This document shows, one piece after another, positions 36,383 through 45,521 of a stretch of 64,000 bases of DNA; position 1 is the first letter of the stretch, and every line of letters begins with the position of its first letter. Where the stretch lies: assembly GCA_018780265.1 (NCBI GenBank), contig JADMJV010000010.1, positions 26,814-90,813 on the forward strand, given 5' to 3'. Position numbers and translations under genes: made by a program. This DNA is from a bacterium. Lineage in GTDB: Bacteria; Vulcanimicrobiota; Xenobia; Xenobiales; JADMJV01. The notes beneath the pieces were generated by a model. That model was not told the DNA's origin, made no database searches, and was given only the letters and a program-made list of their open reading frames with translations.

Positions 36383-37203
36383 TGTTCTGGAACGTCCATG
36401 AACGCTTGAGGATGGGTCCGCTCGAGGGACTCAAAGTTGGCCGCTTCAATTTTGGCGTAAACACTTCATTCGTGCTATATCGCGCAGGTTCTACACTGAT
36501 CGAAGCCGGCCCCGCCAACCGCTGGTCTCAGGTCCGCCAATTTGTACGGGAGAGACAGGTGCAGACGGTGCTTCTCACTCACCACCACGAAGACCACAGC
36601 GGCAACGCGGCCCATCTCCAAGAATTGTGCCAGGCCAGGGTGTTGGCCCCGGCCCTATCGCTGCCCCTGCTCAGCCAGGGATTTCCCATTCAGTTTTATC
36701 GACGCCAGGTGTGGGGAGTGCCCCGCCCCGTAGTGGCCCAGCCGCTGCCCGAAAGGTGGGAAGATCCGGAAGGCCATCGCTGGCAGGTTGTCCCAGCTCC
36801 TGGGCACGCCGACGACATGGTTTGCCTGTATGAAGCCAGCCAGGGATGGCTGTTTTCGGCCGACCTCTACGTGGCCTCTCGAGTTCGGTATGGTCGCCTT
36901 GAAGATCGCCTCGATTTAGAGATGAGCAGCTTACGCAGGGTCTTACAGCTTCCCTTTGAGCACCTCTTCTGTTCGCATCGAGGGCCTGTGCCGCGAGGGC
37001 GCCAGGCCATTCAAGCCAAACTGGACTACCTGACCGCCCTGCGCCAACAGGCCTGTCAACTTCACCAGGCAGGTCGCACCCTGTCCCAGATCACCCGACA
37101 ACTGTTGGGCCATGAGGACCATGTCAGCTTTTTGTCCGGCTTTCACTTTTGCAAGTCGCATCTGATCAGAGCCTGCCTGGTGGCGGGACCTGGCCAGGCT
37201 TAA
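36382..37203 (+). CDS. Metallo-beta-lactamase-fold hydrolase
   Basis: 273 residues from ATG 36382, which shares a base with the preceding stop. The zinc motif HxHxDH is clear (THHHEDHSG, His67-Asp71-His72), with later ligands in APGHADDMVC and FSADLY. The C-terminal helical tail (AIQAKLDYLTALRQQACQLH) resembles the LACTB2-like group. It probably acts on a thioester, RNA or small ester; the substrate is not visible. Confidence 0.88.
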   Translation: MFWNVHERLRMGPLEGLKVGRFNFGVNTSFVLYRAGSTLIEAGPANRWSQVRQFVRERQVQTVLLTHHHEDHSGNAAHLQELCQARVLAPALSLPLLSQGFPIQFYRRQVWGVPRPVVAQPLPERWEDPEGHRWQVVPAPGHADDMVCLYEASQGWLFSADLYVASRVRYGRLEDRLDLEMSSLRRVLQLPFEHLFCSHRGPVPRGRQAIQAKLDYLTALRQQACQLHQAGRTLSQITRQLLGHEDHVSFLSGFHFCKSHLIRACLVAGPGQA

Positions 37204-37330
37204 TGCCACTGAATTAGAACGGACTTACTGGACGGAGGCCCGACGCAATTGGAGGGATGGATCAACTCTTACCCGAGATTGTCCCGGTCGTCGTGCGAAG
37301 AGTTTGGCGGCCGGTCCCGAAGCATGGGAG

Positions 37331-38209
37331 ATGTTATTTACGCTGATGGTTTTACTGCTGGCTGGCAGTCTGGTCGAAAAAACCGGCACCTACCCCCCCG
37401 AGAGCGCCCACCTTTTGGGCACCGAAGCGGTGGTTCCGCTGCACTGGGACCTGCCCGGCAAAGACTTCTATCTGACCGTGACGGCTTCCGGCCGAACCGT
37501 ATTTCAGGGGGCGGTTACGGGCAATCGTTATGACCTTCCAGTGCGTTCCGGATCGTTGGTTCGTTGGAATGTCGTTCCGGTCGGCCAGGGGGGGCAGGAG
37601 GGCGTTTTCCATAGTTTTCAATACTCCAATCAATCCGTTTTTCACTTTCAAGGCAAGACGCCCGTCCCTCGAGCAAATCCCCCTCAGGCATTGGACGGAA
37701 TGCCCGGTCCGCACGGAGTGGAGGGTCCCTCCATCGTGGTTCAGCTACAGCAAACGTCTGACGGCGTCTCGCTGCAAGTGGAAAACCAGAAGTATCTGCT
37801 GCTGCCCTCCACCCGGCCTATTCTGATCGAATCCGTCGGGAGCGACGGCGGTTCGGGCAACGCGGGCCAGCAAGGAATGGCTGGCTCGGGGCTAAACACG
37901 GGTTCCACCCAGAGCATGATGTATTTGAACGGCGGGCCCGGCGGAAACGGGGGGGATGGTGGACACGGTGGCCGCGGCGGCCTGATCACGGTGTATTCCA
38001 ATGGACTGCCCGTGGAACCGTTCGTTCAGTTCGACGTCCGTGGTGGCGGACCCGGCTTACCCGGGCCAGGGGGACCCGGCGGTGCCGCCGGCTTCGCGCA
38101 GACCCGCGGAAATTCTTACGGCACTCTGGTTGGCCAGGTGGGACCTCCAGGCCAGGCGGGTCGGCCAGGGCAACCGGGGCCCCCAGGCCAGGTGATAATC
38201 CGGCCATGA
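37331..38209 (+). CDS. Secreted collagen-like glycine-rich protein
   Basis: 292 residues from ATG 37331 (a TTG at 37304 is less likely). A signal peptide (FTLMVLLLAGSLVEK) leads into a beta domain of about 180 residues, then a region dominated by Gly: GGPGGNGGDGGHGGRGG, followed by a short spacer and Gly-X-Y runs GPGLPGPGGPGGAAG and GPPGQAGRPGQPGPPGQ at the very C-terminus. This is collagen-like composition with few uninterrupted triplets. Likely extracellular or surface-exposed. Ribosome binding site poor. Confidence 0.65.
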   Translation: MLFTLMVLLLAGSLVEKTGTYPPESAHLLGTEAVVPLHWDLPGKDFYLTVTASGRTVFQGAVTGNRYDLPVRSGSLVRWNVVPVGQGGQEGVFHSFQYSNQSVFHFQGKTPVPRANPPQALDGMPGPHGVEGPSIVVQLQQTSDGVSLQVENQKYLLLPSTRPILIESVGSDGGSGNAGQQGMAGSGLNTGSTQSMMYLNGGPGGNGGDGGHGGRGGLITVYSNGLPVEPFVQFDVRGGGPGLPGPGGPGGAAGFAQTRGNSYGTLVGQVGPPGQAGRPGQPGPPGQVIIRP

Positions 38210-38266
38210 GAAAAGGGCCCGGGCGAAACTGTCGAAGGCCGGAGAACCTTAAGCTTGGAGGTTCCC

Positions 38267-38692
38267 GTGTCTCATCCGTTACGAACCTGGACCATGGCCT
38301 CAATATTGTTGACGGCCACTTTGCCCGGGTGGGCTCAGCCAGCACCCAATGACGACGATTACTGGGTTCAAAGAATCGGGTCGGCCGCTCAGGTGGTAGC
38401 CGCCCGGCTCGACCACGCCGGCAGGCACACGGGCATCTGCATTCGCAAGTCGCGCTCTTCCATGCCGCCCCTCTACACCACTTTCCCCTATGGGATCAGC
38501 TTTGTGGTCCCCGAGGGGGCACCCAGCACCTCAAAAGTCAGGGCGGCTCGGGCCCAGGCTGCCGGCACCATCACCAGCGCCTGGTTGCGGTACACCGGCG
38601 AAGTCAATGCCGCCTGCATTGAGGTCAATCAGGAACTGAAATTCCCCAAAATAGAGGGGAAGGAATTTTACCTCAAAATACTCGGCGAATAG
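38267..38692 (+). CDS. Small secreted protein
   Basis: 141 residues from GTG 38267, which has GGAGG 5 nt upstream. Signal peptide core about 10-25 (MASILLTATLPGWAQ). The mature part has two widely spaced Cys (GICIRKS and AACIEVN) that could form a disulfide. No family recognised. It follows the collagen-like gene by 57 nt on the same strand. Confidence 0.65.
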   Translation: MSHPLRTWTMASILLTATLPGWAQPAPNDDDYWVQRIGSAAQVVAARLDHAGRHTGICIRKSRSSMPPLYTTFPYGISFVVPEGAPSTSKVRAARAQAAGTITSAWLRYTGEVNAACIEVNQELKFPKIEGKEFYLKILGE

Positions 38693-38711
38693 AGCGCTAT
38701 GCACCGGCCAC

Positions 38712-40238
38712 TTACCCGTTGGCTGATTGCTGAGCGACTTTGACCAATTCTAGTAGTTTTTGGTGTTCGTTGGGCCCTAAAGCCCCAAACTCTAAACCAA
38801 ACCGGGCTCCCTTGACCCACACAACCCGGGCCGGCAGCGCCAATCCTGGCATCTCCAAAACCCCCTCAAAATGCACCGGTGGAGGCAGCGGGGACTCTGC
38901 GCTCAGGCCCCCGTAACCGATACTTTCCACCTCGCCATCATAGCTCAACTGAGCGGTGTTCAGTTTTAAGCGACCTCGCCAAATCACCCGGGCGTGACCG
39001 CGGCGGTCGGAAAGAGTTTGCGAGCGTTGTCCCAATTTGCGCAGCACCTCGGAAACCCAGGAAAACTCGCCAGGCTGGTCCAGAAAGCGGAGGCCGCACT
39101 GTTCGCCCCGTTGCCACTTGACCGTCATGCCCACCCGATTTTCAGGATCGTGACGCGGCGCGATCTCCACCGGCCATCCGGGGCTTAACTCCTGGGGGAC
39201 TTGAATCCGCATCCCGCCTTTGCCCAGATCGAGCAGTTGACCGGGATAGTCCCCCTTTTCGCTGACAACCCAAATCGGCTGGCGATGAGCCGCCCGGATG
39301 GACGCGCGTTTCTGCTTCACAATCAACAGACCGGTGCTGGCGAGTCCCGAATGTTCCTGCGAAGATTCCAACTGCTTACCACGTACCTGGTTTTGCCCGT
39401 CTCGAATCGCCTGAGTCAGGGCAGACTGGGCTTCGGACAGCAAAGAATCAAGCGAGATGGGGTATTGTGTGGAAACCAGGCCGATACTGACAGTAGCTCT
39501 GGCCAATCGCTCCGGAGCCACTTCGATCGGGTGTCTGGCCAGATCCTCGCCCAATTTTTGCATCCTCTGCCATGCCCTGGCATGGTTGAAGCCGGGCAGC
39601 ATCAAAGCGATCTCTCCTGCACCGGTTCTTCCAACCAGGGCCTCCCGGCCCAGCGCCCGCGTCTTGCGGCACAACTCCAACAACAGTGCATTCCCGGCCG
39701 CCTGCCCAGAGTCGTCGCAAAACTGGGCATATTGGTCCACCGCGCAGAGTGCCAGGCTGACCGGCCGACTGTTGCGATGAAAGCGCCGCAGCATAGGCTC
39801 GGCATGCTCCAGCCAGGACTGGCGATGGTGCACTCCTGTGGCGGCATCTTTGCCGGCCGACTCAAAGAGGGTTCGCTCCAACTCTCGTTCCTCAGGCGAC
39901 AGCACCAGAAAGCAGAATTTAACGCAGGTTCCCAGCACAATCAGGTCGCCATCGCGCAAATCCGCCTTCTCCACGCGCTGGCCGTTGACCAGCGTTCCAT
40001 TGGTGGAATGAAGATCGGTGATTTGAACGAGACCGGCCCTCGATAGAAAACGGCAATGCTGACGGCTGATCCCGGTATCCTCGAGGACGATGTCGTTGTC
40101 ATGACCGCGGCCCATCGAAACCATCGGGTAGTCCAGAGCTACGCTCCGGCCAGCCCAAACTCCGTCAGAGAAACGCAAGGTGGGAAATCCCTGTCCTGGG
40201 CCAGCAGTTCCGCCATTCTCAGAAATCGGCTCAGCCAT
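38712..40238 (-). CDS. FHA, degenerate GGDEF and double PilZ signalling protein
   Basis: 508 residues. An FHA domain (about 20-110) has the phosphothreonine-binding residues Arg44, SRQH 58-61 and STNG 78-81. A GGDEF-fold domain (about 120-290) has GAGEI at 206-210 in place of GGDEF, so no cyclase activity is expected. Two PilZ domains follow: the first with RASIR and DLGKGG, the second with RGHAR and SIGYGG. RxxxR is intact in both; the second conserved motif deviates. It should read c-di-GMP and a phosphorylated partner. It is divergent from a tandem PilZ gene and near prepilin genes. Confidence 0.85.
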   Translation of the reverse strand: MAEPISENGGTAGPGQGFPTLRFSDGVWAGRSVALDYPMVSMGRGHDNDIVLEDTGISRQHCRFLSRAGLVQITDLHSTNGTLVNGQRVEKADLRDGDLIVLGTCVKFCFLVLSPEERELERTLFESAGKDAATGVHHRQSWLEHAEPMLRRFHRNSRPVSLALCAVDQYAQFCDDSGQAAGNALLLELCRKTRALGREALVGRTGAGEIALMLPGFNHARAWQRMQKLGEDLARHPIEVAPERLARATVSIGLVSTQYPISLDSLLSEAQSALTQAIRDGQNQVRGKQLESSQEHSGLASTGLLIVKQKRASIRAAHRQPIWVVSEKGDYPGQLLDLGKGGMRIQVPQELSPGWPVEIAPRHDPENRVGMTVKWQRGEQCGLRFLDQPGEFSWVSEVLRKLGQRSQTLSDRRGHARVIWRGRLKLNTAQLSYDGEVESIGYGGLSAESPLPPPVHFEGVLEMPGLALPARVVWVKGARFGLEFGALGPNEHQKLLELVKVAQQSANG

Positions 40239-40312
40239 TGTAACCCGGCATTCTTGGGTCGGAGCCGAAAACCCTTACTCCATTGACGTCCAACTTCTGG
40301 TTGTTCGATAGC

Positions 40313-40332
40313 CTTGAGGAATTTTCCTCAAG
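40313..40332. other. Perfect hairpin in the FHA/PilZ intergenic region
   Basis: CTTGAGGA and TCCTCAAG form an 8-bp stem around ATTT, 71 nt upstream of the PilZ gene start (40404). A TTGACG hexamer lies at 40283. It could be a 5'-UTR structure or an operator. Confidence 0.35.
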
Positions 40333-40403
40333 AAGCAGGCATCGAAAACTTGTTCGCCAACCTCTTAGACCCAAGAGTAAACCAGGTTTTGGAGGGCACT
40401 GCT

Positions 40404-41105
40404 ATGCTAGAGACTCGCCGAGCGCGCCGACTGGAGTGCGACGAGACAGTAGACTGTGAAATCAAGGGAGAGGTACGCATTGCTTTTCTCAAAGATGTGT
40501 CTTTGCTGGGGGGCAGAATTCAGGGGACAGGCCTGCCCGAAGTCGGCAGTTTGATCCGAGTCACCCCCACCTTTTCCGAATATGGCCTGGAAGCACGCTT
40601 CGGCCGCCAATGGGTCTACGCACAGATCTGCTGGATAAGCCGCGGAGAAGTGGAAGAGGCCGGCTTGCGCTTCCTGGAACCGCGCCTCAGACTGCGCCAC
40701 TCCTGGGTTGCCGACCTGTGTCACTCGGATGCCGAGAGGCGCACGTCCATCCGGGTGCTCACCGAAGTGCATATGGAAGTAAAACTGCCCGGAATCCGCC
40801 GAGCCCTCGAAGCCACCAGCCTCGATCTCAGTCAGGGCGGCGCCCAGGCGTTATTGCCAGGCGTGGTTCGGGCGGGCACTCGAGCCGAAGTAACCCTGTG
40901 CCTACCCTGGGCTATCGTCGATGTTCCCGCGACGGTAGTGCGTCAGGCCTCGATCGACAACAGTCACCACTCGCTGCGCTTCCTCGACCTACCGCATCAC
41001 GACGGAGAAGTGCTAACCAGCTTCTTGCAGCAGCAGTTGGTAACCCAGAAAGGAAACCAGGATAAGAACATGGATGTGCTGGCCTTGTTTAACCGCGCTC
41101 GCTAG
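40404..41105 (+). CDS. Tandem PilZ domain protein
   Basis: 233 residues from ATG 40404, with GGAGG 8 nt upstream (a TTG at 40314 is rejected). Two PilZ-like domains: the first with RRARR and DVSLLGG, the second with RTSIR and DLSQGG, both close to the c-di-GMP-binding pattern RxxxR...(D/N)xSxxG. No other domain. Divergent from the FHA-PilZ gene and convergent with the prepilin operon, which suggests a role in pilus or surface regulation. Confidence 0.8.
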   Translation: MLETRRARRLECDETVDCEIKGEVRIAFLKDVSLLGGRIQGTGLPEVGSLIRVTPTFSEYGLEARFGRQWVYAQICWISRGEVEEAGLRFLEPRLRLRHSWVADLCHSDAERRTSIRVLTEVHMEVKLPGIRRALEATSLDLSQGGAQALLPGVVRAGTRAEVTLCLPWAIVDVPATVVRQASIDNSHHSLRFLDLPHHDGEVLTSFLQQQLVTQKGNQDKNMDVLALFNRAR

Positions 41106-41110
41106 AGGGC

Positions 41111-42790
41111 CTACAGTTGACGCCAACTCATCGGCTTAAGACGACGATGGTTGTCGGGCAATCCCTTGGTGAGATTCTCCACGAAAGCCGGGTCGTAGGT
41201 CATCGTGACCGCGTTGGCTGCAGTGATGTCAATGCGACCATTGCGGGCCACCAGTGCGCCGTGTAAGCGCACCTCATCCAAAGTGGAGGGGCTGGCAGTG
41301 TCCTTGATTTTAAAGTCGTTATTGGCATAGACCAGGCCGGTAAATTTGACATTCTGCCTACCCGTAGCATCGATAGTAACGTTACCGCCTCCATAGAAAA
41401 CCAGGGGGTCGGTAACACTGGCCGACAGGTCAGCGTCAGCCCGCATCACCACTTCCTTGCCAGCCGCCACGGCCCCTCGACCTTTGACTTTGCCGTCGAT
41501 CACAAAGTTGTTGGTGACGTTCAAGAAGGTGGGATTGGTCACGGTCGAGATGATGATATCGGTATCGGGCTTGGGCAGCTTTGGGCCAAGGCCGGTGGGG
41601 GGAGTCTCATCGTAGCCGATGGTGAAGTTTCCGGCCACTGTATACTGCTGGTCGCCCGAAATCTTAAAATCACCGGTGCCGAACTCATAGACGAAATTCG
41701 CTCCCCCGGCGGGGTCCAAAATGATGGTGTCACTGGGCGCGATAACTGCCGGCGGGGGTTGATAGGGAGGGGATGCTGAGCCGGCCACACGGAGCATTTC
41801 AGAACGTGGGATAGTCACCTGGGGAGCGCCACCGCCATCGGGATAAAAGGCGATGGCCCGGACAGGCTGCGCCGGTTGATCCACGTTCACGGTGCGGGTG
41901 AACGGCCACCTCCCCCTGGTTTCTTCATTGATAGGGATGACCGACGATTCAGAGACCACGTAGCGACCGGGACGCATGGCGATGGACGTGGTGGGAACTT
42001 TCAGATCGTCCACTTTCAGATTGTAGATGTTGTTATTCATGGTGGACCGAGCCGCGGCCACGCCGTTGACGGCCGAGTTGAAGTTATTGAGATTGCTGGC
42101 GTCCAGCAGTGTGTTTTGGTTGTAGATGTCCTTCTTGGACCACATAATTCCAGGCACAGCGCTGCCGACATCGCTCTTGAATTTCGTGATGTTGCCGCCG
42201 CTCAGTACATCATTGGCATAGATGGCATCGTTGGACCGAATCCAGTTGCGAATCTTGTCCCGGCTGTGAATTTCCCAGGTTTTGTTGCCGATCATGTTGA
42301 GAACGCCATTGCTGGTGGCGGCCGCGTCGTAGAGCGGTTCACCTACCATCAGGAGTTCCACCCCTGACGTGAAAGCCTGACTGTAGCCACGAACGGTGAC
42401 TTTGACAGCGTCTTTGGGCACACCCGTCGGCAGGGCCGGCAGTACAGGGGCTGCCTGATTCAACTGGTTGACAACCTGCAATGAAAAGGACCGCCCGTCG
42501 GCAAACTCGCCCAACAATTCGGTGTTGCTCTTTACCTTCACCCGCAGAGGACCTAAGACCACCGGAGGGCCAGAGAAGGGAGGACCCCACGACTGATCCA
42601 TTTCCAATTTGTAGCGCGCGTAGGTCAACCCGGATTCGGCCGCCATCTGGGCCTCCAGCCTTCGCTGGGAAGCTGCGGTCAGGCTGAAGTTATCAAAATT
42701 GATTTGAAAAAAGGCCCCGACCAGCATCGTTAAAAGGAAAGTGCTGAAAAGGACCAGGATTAAAGCTATACCCCGCCGTTTTCTTCGCAT
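41111..42790 (-). CDS. PilX-like type IV pilus-associated protein, long
   Basis: 559 residues from ATG 42790 (GAGGGG 6 nt upstream). The N-terminus MRRKRRGIALILVLFSTFLL is a PilX-like basic leader and membrane helix. The long C-terminal part is beta-rich, with repeated short strands (NVTIDATGRQNVKFTGLVYA) like a filament-tip or adhesin domain. Known PilX proteins are about 170-200 residues, so this one carries a large extra domain. Third gene of the pilV/pilW/pilX-like operon. Confidence 0.75.
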   Translation of the reverse strand: MRRKRRGIALILVLFSTFLLTMLVGAFFQINFDNFSLTAASQRRLEAQMAAESGLTYARYKLEMDQSWGPPFSGPPVVLGPLRVKVKSNTELLGEFADGRSFSLQVVNQLNQAAPVLPALPTGVPKDAVKVTVRGYSQAFTSGVELLMVGEPLYDAAATSNGVLNMIGNKTWEIHSRDKIRNWIRSNDAIYANDVLSGGNITKFKSDVGSAVPGIMWSKKDIYNQNTLLDASNLNNFNSAVNGVAAARSTMNNNIYNLKVDDLKVPTTSIAMRPGRYVVSESSVIPINEETRGRWPFTRTVNVDQPAQPVRAIAFYPDGGGAPQVTIPRSEMLRVAGSASPPYQPPPAVIAPSDTIILDPAGGANFVYEFGTGDFKISGDQQYTVAGNFTIGYDETPPTGLGPKLPKPDTDIIISTVTNPTFLNVTNNFVIDGKVKGRGAVAAGKEVVMRADADLSASVTDPLVFYGGGNVTIDATGRQNVKFTGLVYANNDFKIKDTASPSTLDEVRLHGALVARNGRIDITAANAVTMTYDPAFVENLTKGLPDNHRRLKPMSWRQL

Positions 42791-42801
42791 TGCTCGCCCC
42801 T

Positions 42802-43488
42802 CTACATTCTTGGCCAAGTATTTTCCGCGCGGTAGCGAAAAACCATTTCCGCAGACTCCGCAGTGCTTCGCCGACCCTCGGCCGTTCGGCCCCGGTCGCC
42901 GCGCACGGCTACTCGTATCACCACCATCTGATTGGACAGGTCCCGGTCGACCTGGAACTGGTGCAGATCCCTGGTCAACGTCTTCAGAGTATTTGTTTCC
43001 GCCTTCAGGCTCGGCACCGTAGTATAGGATACCAGATTTATCAAAAAATTACCCCATGGTTGTTGAGTTGTTCCTGGGACCACCCCGGCGCTTGCCCCAA
43101 CTCGGTAGGTGACCAGTCTCCCTCGCGGAAGTTCCAGGGTGGCCGTATAGACCGTATATTTCTCCCAGATGGTCAGGCCCGTGACCGGGTCGAATCCATT
43201 GGGATAGCCAAAACACACGGCATCTCTTCGGGCAGGCACGATGCCCGGCTCCATGTCTACATTCACCGAGGCCGGTGCCTCACTGATGGTGTAAAAGCTA
43301 CTCTGTCGTATATCCAGATTGAGCCTCGCCGAGATGCGGCGCAACTGGCTCTGCAAAGATTGGCGCGTCATTCCGACTTGAAAATTGGAGCTGCACATCC
43401 GAAAGAGAAAAAACAATGTGCCTGAAACCAGCAGCATGAGCGACATCGAAATCATCAGCTCAAGCACGCTAAATCCCCGTCGCTTCAC
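42802..43488 (-). CDS. PilW-like minor prepilin
   Basis: 228 residues. The leader MKRRG followed by FSVLELMISMSLMLLVSG is a class III signal with Gly at -1, Phe at +1 and Glu at +5. Size and position between the pilV-like and pilX-like genes suit PilW, a minor pilin that helps prime the pilus. C-terminal beta-rich part. 11 nt after its coding sequence comes the pilX-like start. Confidence 0.8.
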   Translation of the reverse strand: MKRRGFSVLELMISMSLMLLVSGTLFFLFRMCSSNFQVGMTRQSLQSQLRRISARLNLDIRQSSFYTISEAPASVNVDMEPGIVPARRDAVCFGYPNGFDPVTGLTIWEKYTVYTATLELPRGRLVTYRVGASAGVVPGTTQQPWGNFLINLVSYTTVPSLKAETNTLKTLTRDLHQFQVDRDLSNQMVVIRVAVRGDRGRTAEGRRSTAESAEMVFRYRAENTWPRM

Positions 43489-43498
43489 GCTATAGCGC

Positions 43499-43918
43499 TC
43501 ACGGCTTCATGTTGCTCACGTAAACAAATCGCGATACCAGGACAGACTGACGTCCGTAGTCTCGACGATTGCTGGCATTATTGGCCTGATCCATCCAGTA
43601 GACCTCGACGGCCAACTCGTACATCTCGCCCATCGGATTGCTGTCGAGTTGAGTGGACGCCAGCTTGGTGACAAACTCTGTAGTGGCTTGGGCATCCCGG
43701 TTATAGACATTTTGGGTACCGACCAGCGTGGGCCAACTGGCCGGATCCGCGTCTTTGGCCTGACTGAGGACCGATTCGGCCATCTCTAAGGCGATCGAGG
43801 AATCCAGGTTCTTAGTGGAAGATTGGAAAAGCTTCAGGAACAGGCCGATCACAAAAACCGTGACAACCAGCATCAAAGCCAGCGCGACGACCACTTCCCC
43901 CAGCGTATAAGCCCGCAC
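43499..43918 (-). CDS. PilV-like minor prepilin with Ala at the cleavage site
   Basis: 139 residues, GTG start at 43918; a stop lies just upstream in frame, so no longer leader exists. The N-terminus MRA-YTLGEVVVALALMLVV keeps Glu at +5 and the helix, but the residue before the cleavage site is Ala instead of Gly and the leader is only three residues. First gene of the prepilin operon. Upstream, CTAGT and ACTAG form an inverted repeat at about 43924-43939. Confidence 0.72.
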   Translation of the reverse strand: MRAYTLGEVVVALALMLVVTVFVIGLFLKLFQSSTKNLDSSIALEMAESVLSQAKDADPASWPTLVGTQNVYNRDAQATTEFVTKLASTQLDSNPMGEMYELAVEVYWMDQANNASNRRDYGRQSVLVSRFVYVSNMKP

Positions 43919-44015
43919 CCAGTCTAGTTCTACGACTAGAGTCCGGCCGCCTTCAAGGACAGGAAATTCATACTACCTGTCACCTGTTCGCGCTCATCGG
44001 TCTGAGCAAGCTCAC

Positions 44016-44606
44016 TCACTGGTGGGTGACGTCGTTGATCCATTGAATGAAGTTTTCCTGGGCGTAACGCACACAACTGGTGCTACAATTGGCGATCTGC
44101 ATTTGCCATGGGTTGGCCTGGTTGTTGCTCCGACAACTCCAAAGACTGCAACGTATCACTCCACCGTGGGTAAAAACCGCCACCCTGCCCCGCGAGGGCA
44201 TTTCCGCGTGCCAACTCTGAAGCCGCTCCATCACATCTTGCAGACTCTCTCCGGCCGGTATGCGCTGAGCGAAGGGGTCCTGCAGCCAGGCCTTCAGAAT
44301 GTGGCGCTGGGCGTCGCTCATCTCGTCTCGAGTCAACCCCTCAAACTCGCCAAAATGCACCTCGCGCAGGCGCCAGTCGGAGACGGCACGGTGTTGAGGG
44401 AGAGCGAGTTGAGCCGTTTGCTGGGCGCGCTGAAGGTCCGAGCTGCAGACCAGGTCAAAGGTAGTGGACCGTAACGCCTTCCCCAACCGTAGGGCCTGCT
44501 CCCGCCCTTCGTCACTGAGAGGGATATCACTGTGCCCTTGCCAGCGATTTTCCACGTTCCAAGTCGACTGGCCATGACGAATCCACCACACTTCCAATTC
44601 GCGCAT
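44016..44606 (-). CDS. Histidine phosphatase superfamily protein (phosphoglycerate mutase-like)
   Basis: 196 residues. Catalytic motif RHGQSTWN near residue 10 and the second His in FTHGGVIR near 145; length fits the small single-domain members such as alpha-ribazole phosphatase or broad-specificity phosphatases. The substrate cannot be told from context. The C-terminus has several Cys. Its 5' end does not overlap the divergent gene if that one begins at 44691. Confidence 0.88.
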   Translation of the reverse strand: MRELEVWWIRHGQSTWNVENRWQGHSDIPLSDEGREQALRLGKALRSTTFDLVCSSDLQRAQQTAQLALPQHRAVSDWRLREVHFGEFEGLTRDEMSDAQRHILKAWLQDPFAQRIPAGESLQDVMERLQSWHAEMPSRGRVAVFTHGGVIRCSLWSCRSNNQANPWQMQIANCSTSCVRYAQENFIQWINDVTHQ

Positions 44607-44690
44607 CAGCCATGGCCTTTGCCCTTCCGTCCAGTTGGCCCTGCCCGCGAAAGTGCAGGGTCAAGCCAGGCCAGAATCGAACCTGGGGAG

Positions 44691-45164
44691 ATGCCGCCTG
44701 GAAACGAGTTCTTCGCCGTCGAACAGGCCCCTCATCACCGAGCCTGGGCCTGGCGCCTGCCCTTCCTGCTGGTGGCTATCGTTTCGATCTTGGCGGTCAA
44801 CAGTTGGAACTGGGACCATGCGGAAATCTCTGGCAACTATCAAGGCTGGCTGGATGACGCCGCGACCGGTAAGACCAGTCTGACGGTACATCTGCAACAA
44901 ATTGGCGGCGACGTTTCCGGCAACTGTTCTCTCTCCAAGGTGTATGCCTGCAAACAGCAGGTCCGTACATGCAGTTTGTCCGGCAGCGTCACAGGAACCA
45001 CGGTCAAACTGAAAGGAGAACTGCAGGGGGGCGGACTACTTTACCTTTTGGGGCAGCCCAGTTCCTCGAGTGGGGAGTATAAAATCATGGGTCTGGGACA
45101 CTTCCAAGGAACCAACGATTCCAGCGAAGACTCCCCCTTTATGCTAAAGAAATCGAGGCTCTAG
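44691..45164 (+). CDS. Membrane-anchored protein with periplasmic beta domain
   Basis: 157 residues from ATG 44691. A cytoplasmic tail of about 25 residues precedes one membrane helix (LPFLLVAIVSILAVNSW), and the rest is extracytoplasmic, with ISGNYQGWLDDA and repeated Gly/Ser strands resembling small beta-barrel lipid- or carbohydrate-binding domains. Four Cys (NCSLSKVYACKQQVRTCSL) may form disulfides. Family unknown. The frame is open upstream to 44532, but that would overlap the histidine phosphatase gene. Confidence 0.55.
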   Translation: MPPGNEFFAVEQAPHHRAWAWRLPFLLVAIVSILAVNSWNWDHAEISGNYQGWLDDAATGKTSLTVHLQQIGGDVSGNCSLSKVYACKQQVRTCSLSGSVTGTTVKLKGELQGGGLLYLLGQPSSSSGEYKIMGLGHFQGTNDSSEDSPFMLKKSRL

Positions 45165-45218
45165 CGGTCCATCCAATTCCTTCAGAAAACCTTCAGTCTG
45201 GCCCGCCTCAAACTTTAG

Positions 45219-45483
45219 CCAACCGGCCTGCTCAAGAGTCCCGACGTCCAGGCGCGCCGCCAGGCCATATTAGCTTTGGCCATCCTGCCCCGAGTCACCA
45301 GTCAAACCATGACTCAGGTGGTGGAACACTTTGAGAAATGTCAAAACCTGTGGGAGACGTTTCCGATTCCGTCAGCAATTTTTTGAATATCACGCCGTCT
45401 CGATTCGCCAGGCGGCCAACTACGCTCAGTTACGCGTGGGGGTCCTCTATACTCCCTCGGTTCTGGCCTACCTGGATCGCTAG
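45219..45483 (+). pseudogene. Possible gene remnant with a frameshift
   Basis: One frame (45219-45386) reads GLLKSPDVQARRQAILALAI, then PRVTSQTMTQVVEHFEK; the adjacent frame (about 45350-45483) continues RFRQQFFEYHAVSIRQAANY and ends YTPSVLAYLDR with TAG. Both have protein-like composition, and joining them needs one frame change near 45355. No start with a ribosome site is visible, so it is probably a decayed or truncated gene; family unknown. Confidence 0.35.
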
Positions 45484-45521
45484 TGGAGCGTCCGCCTCCA
45501 TGCGGGGGACTAGTCTCTGGG

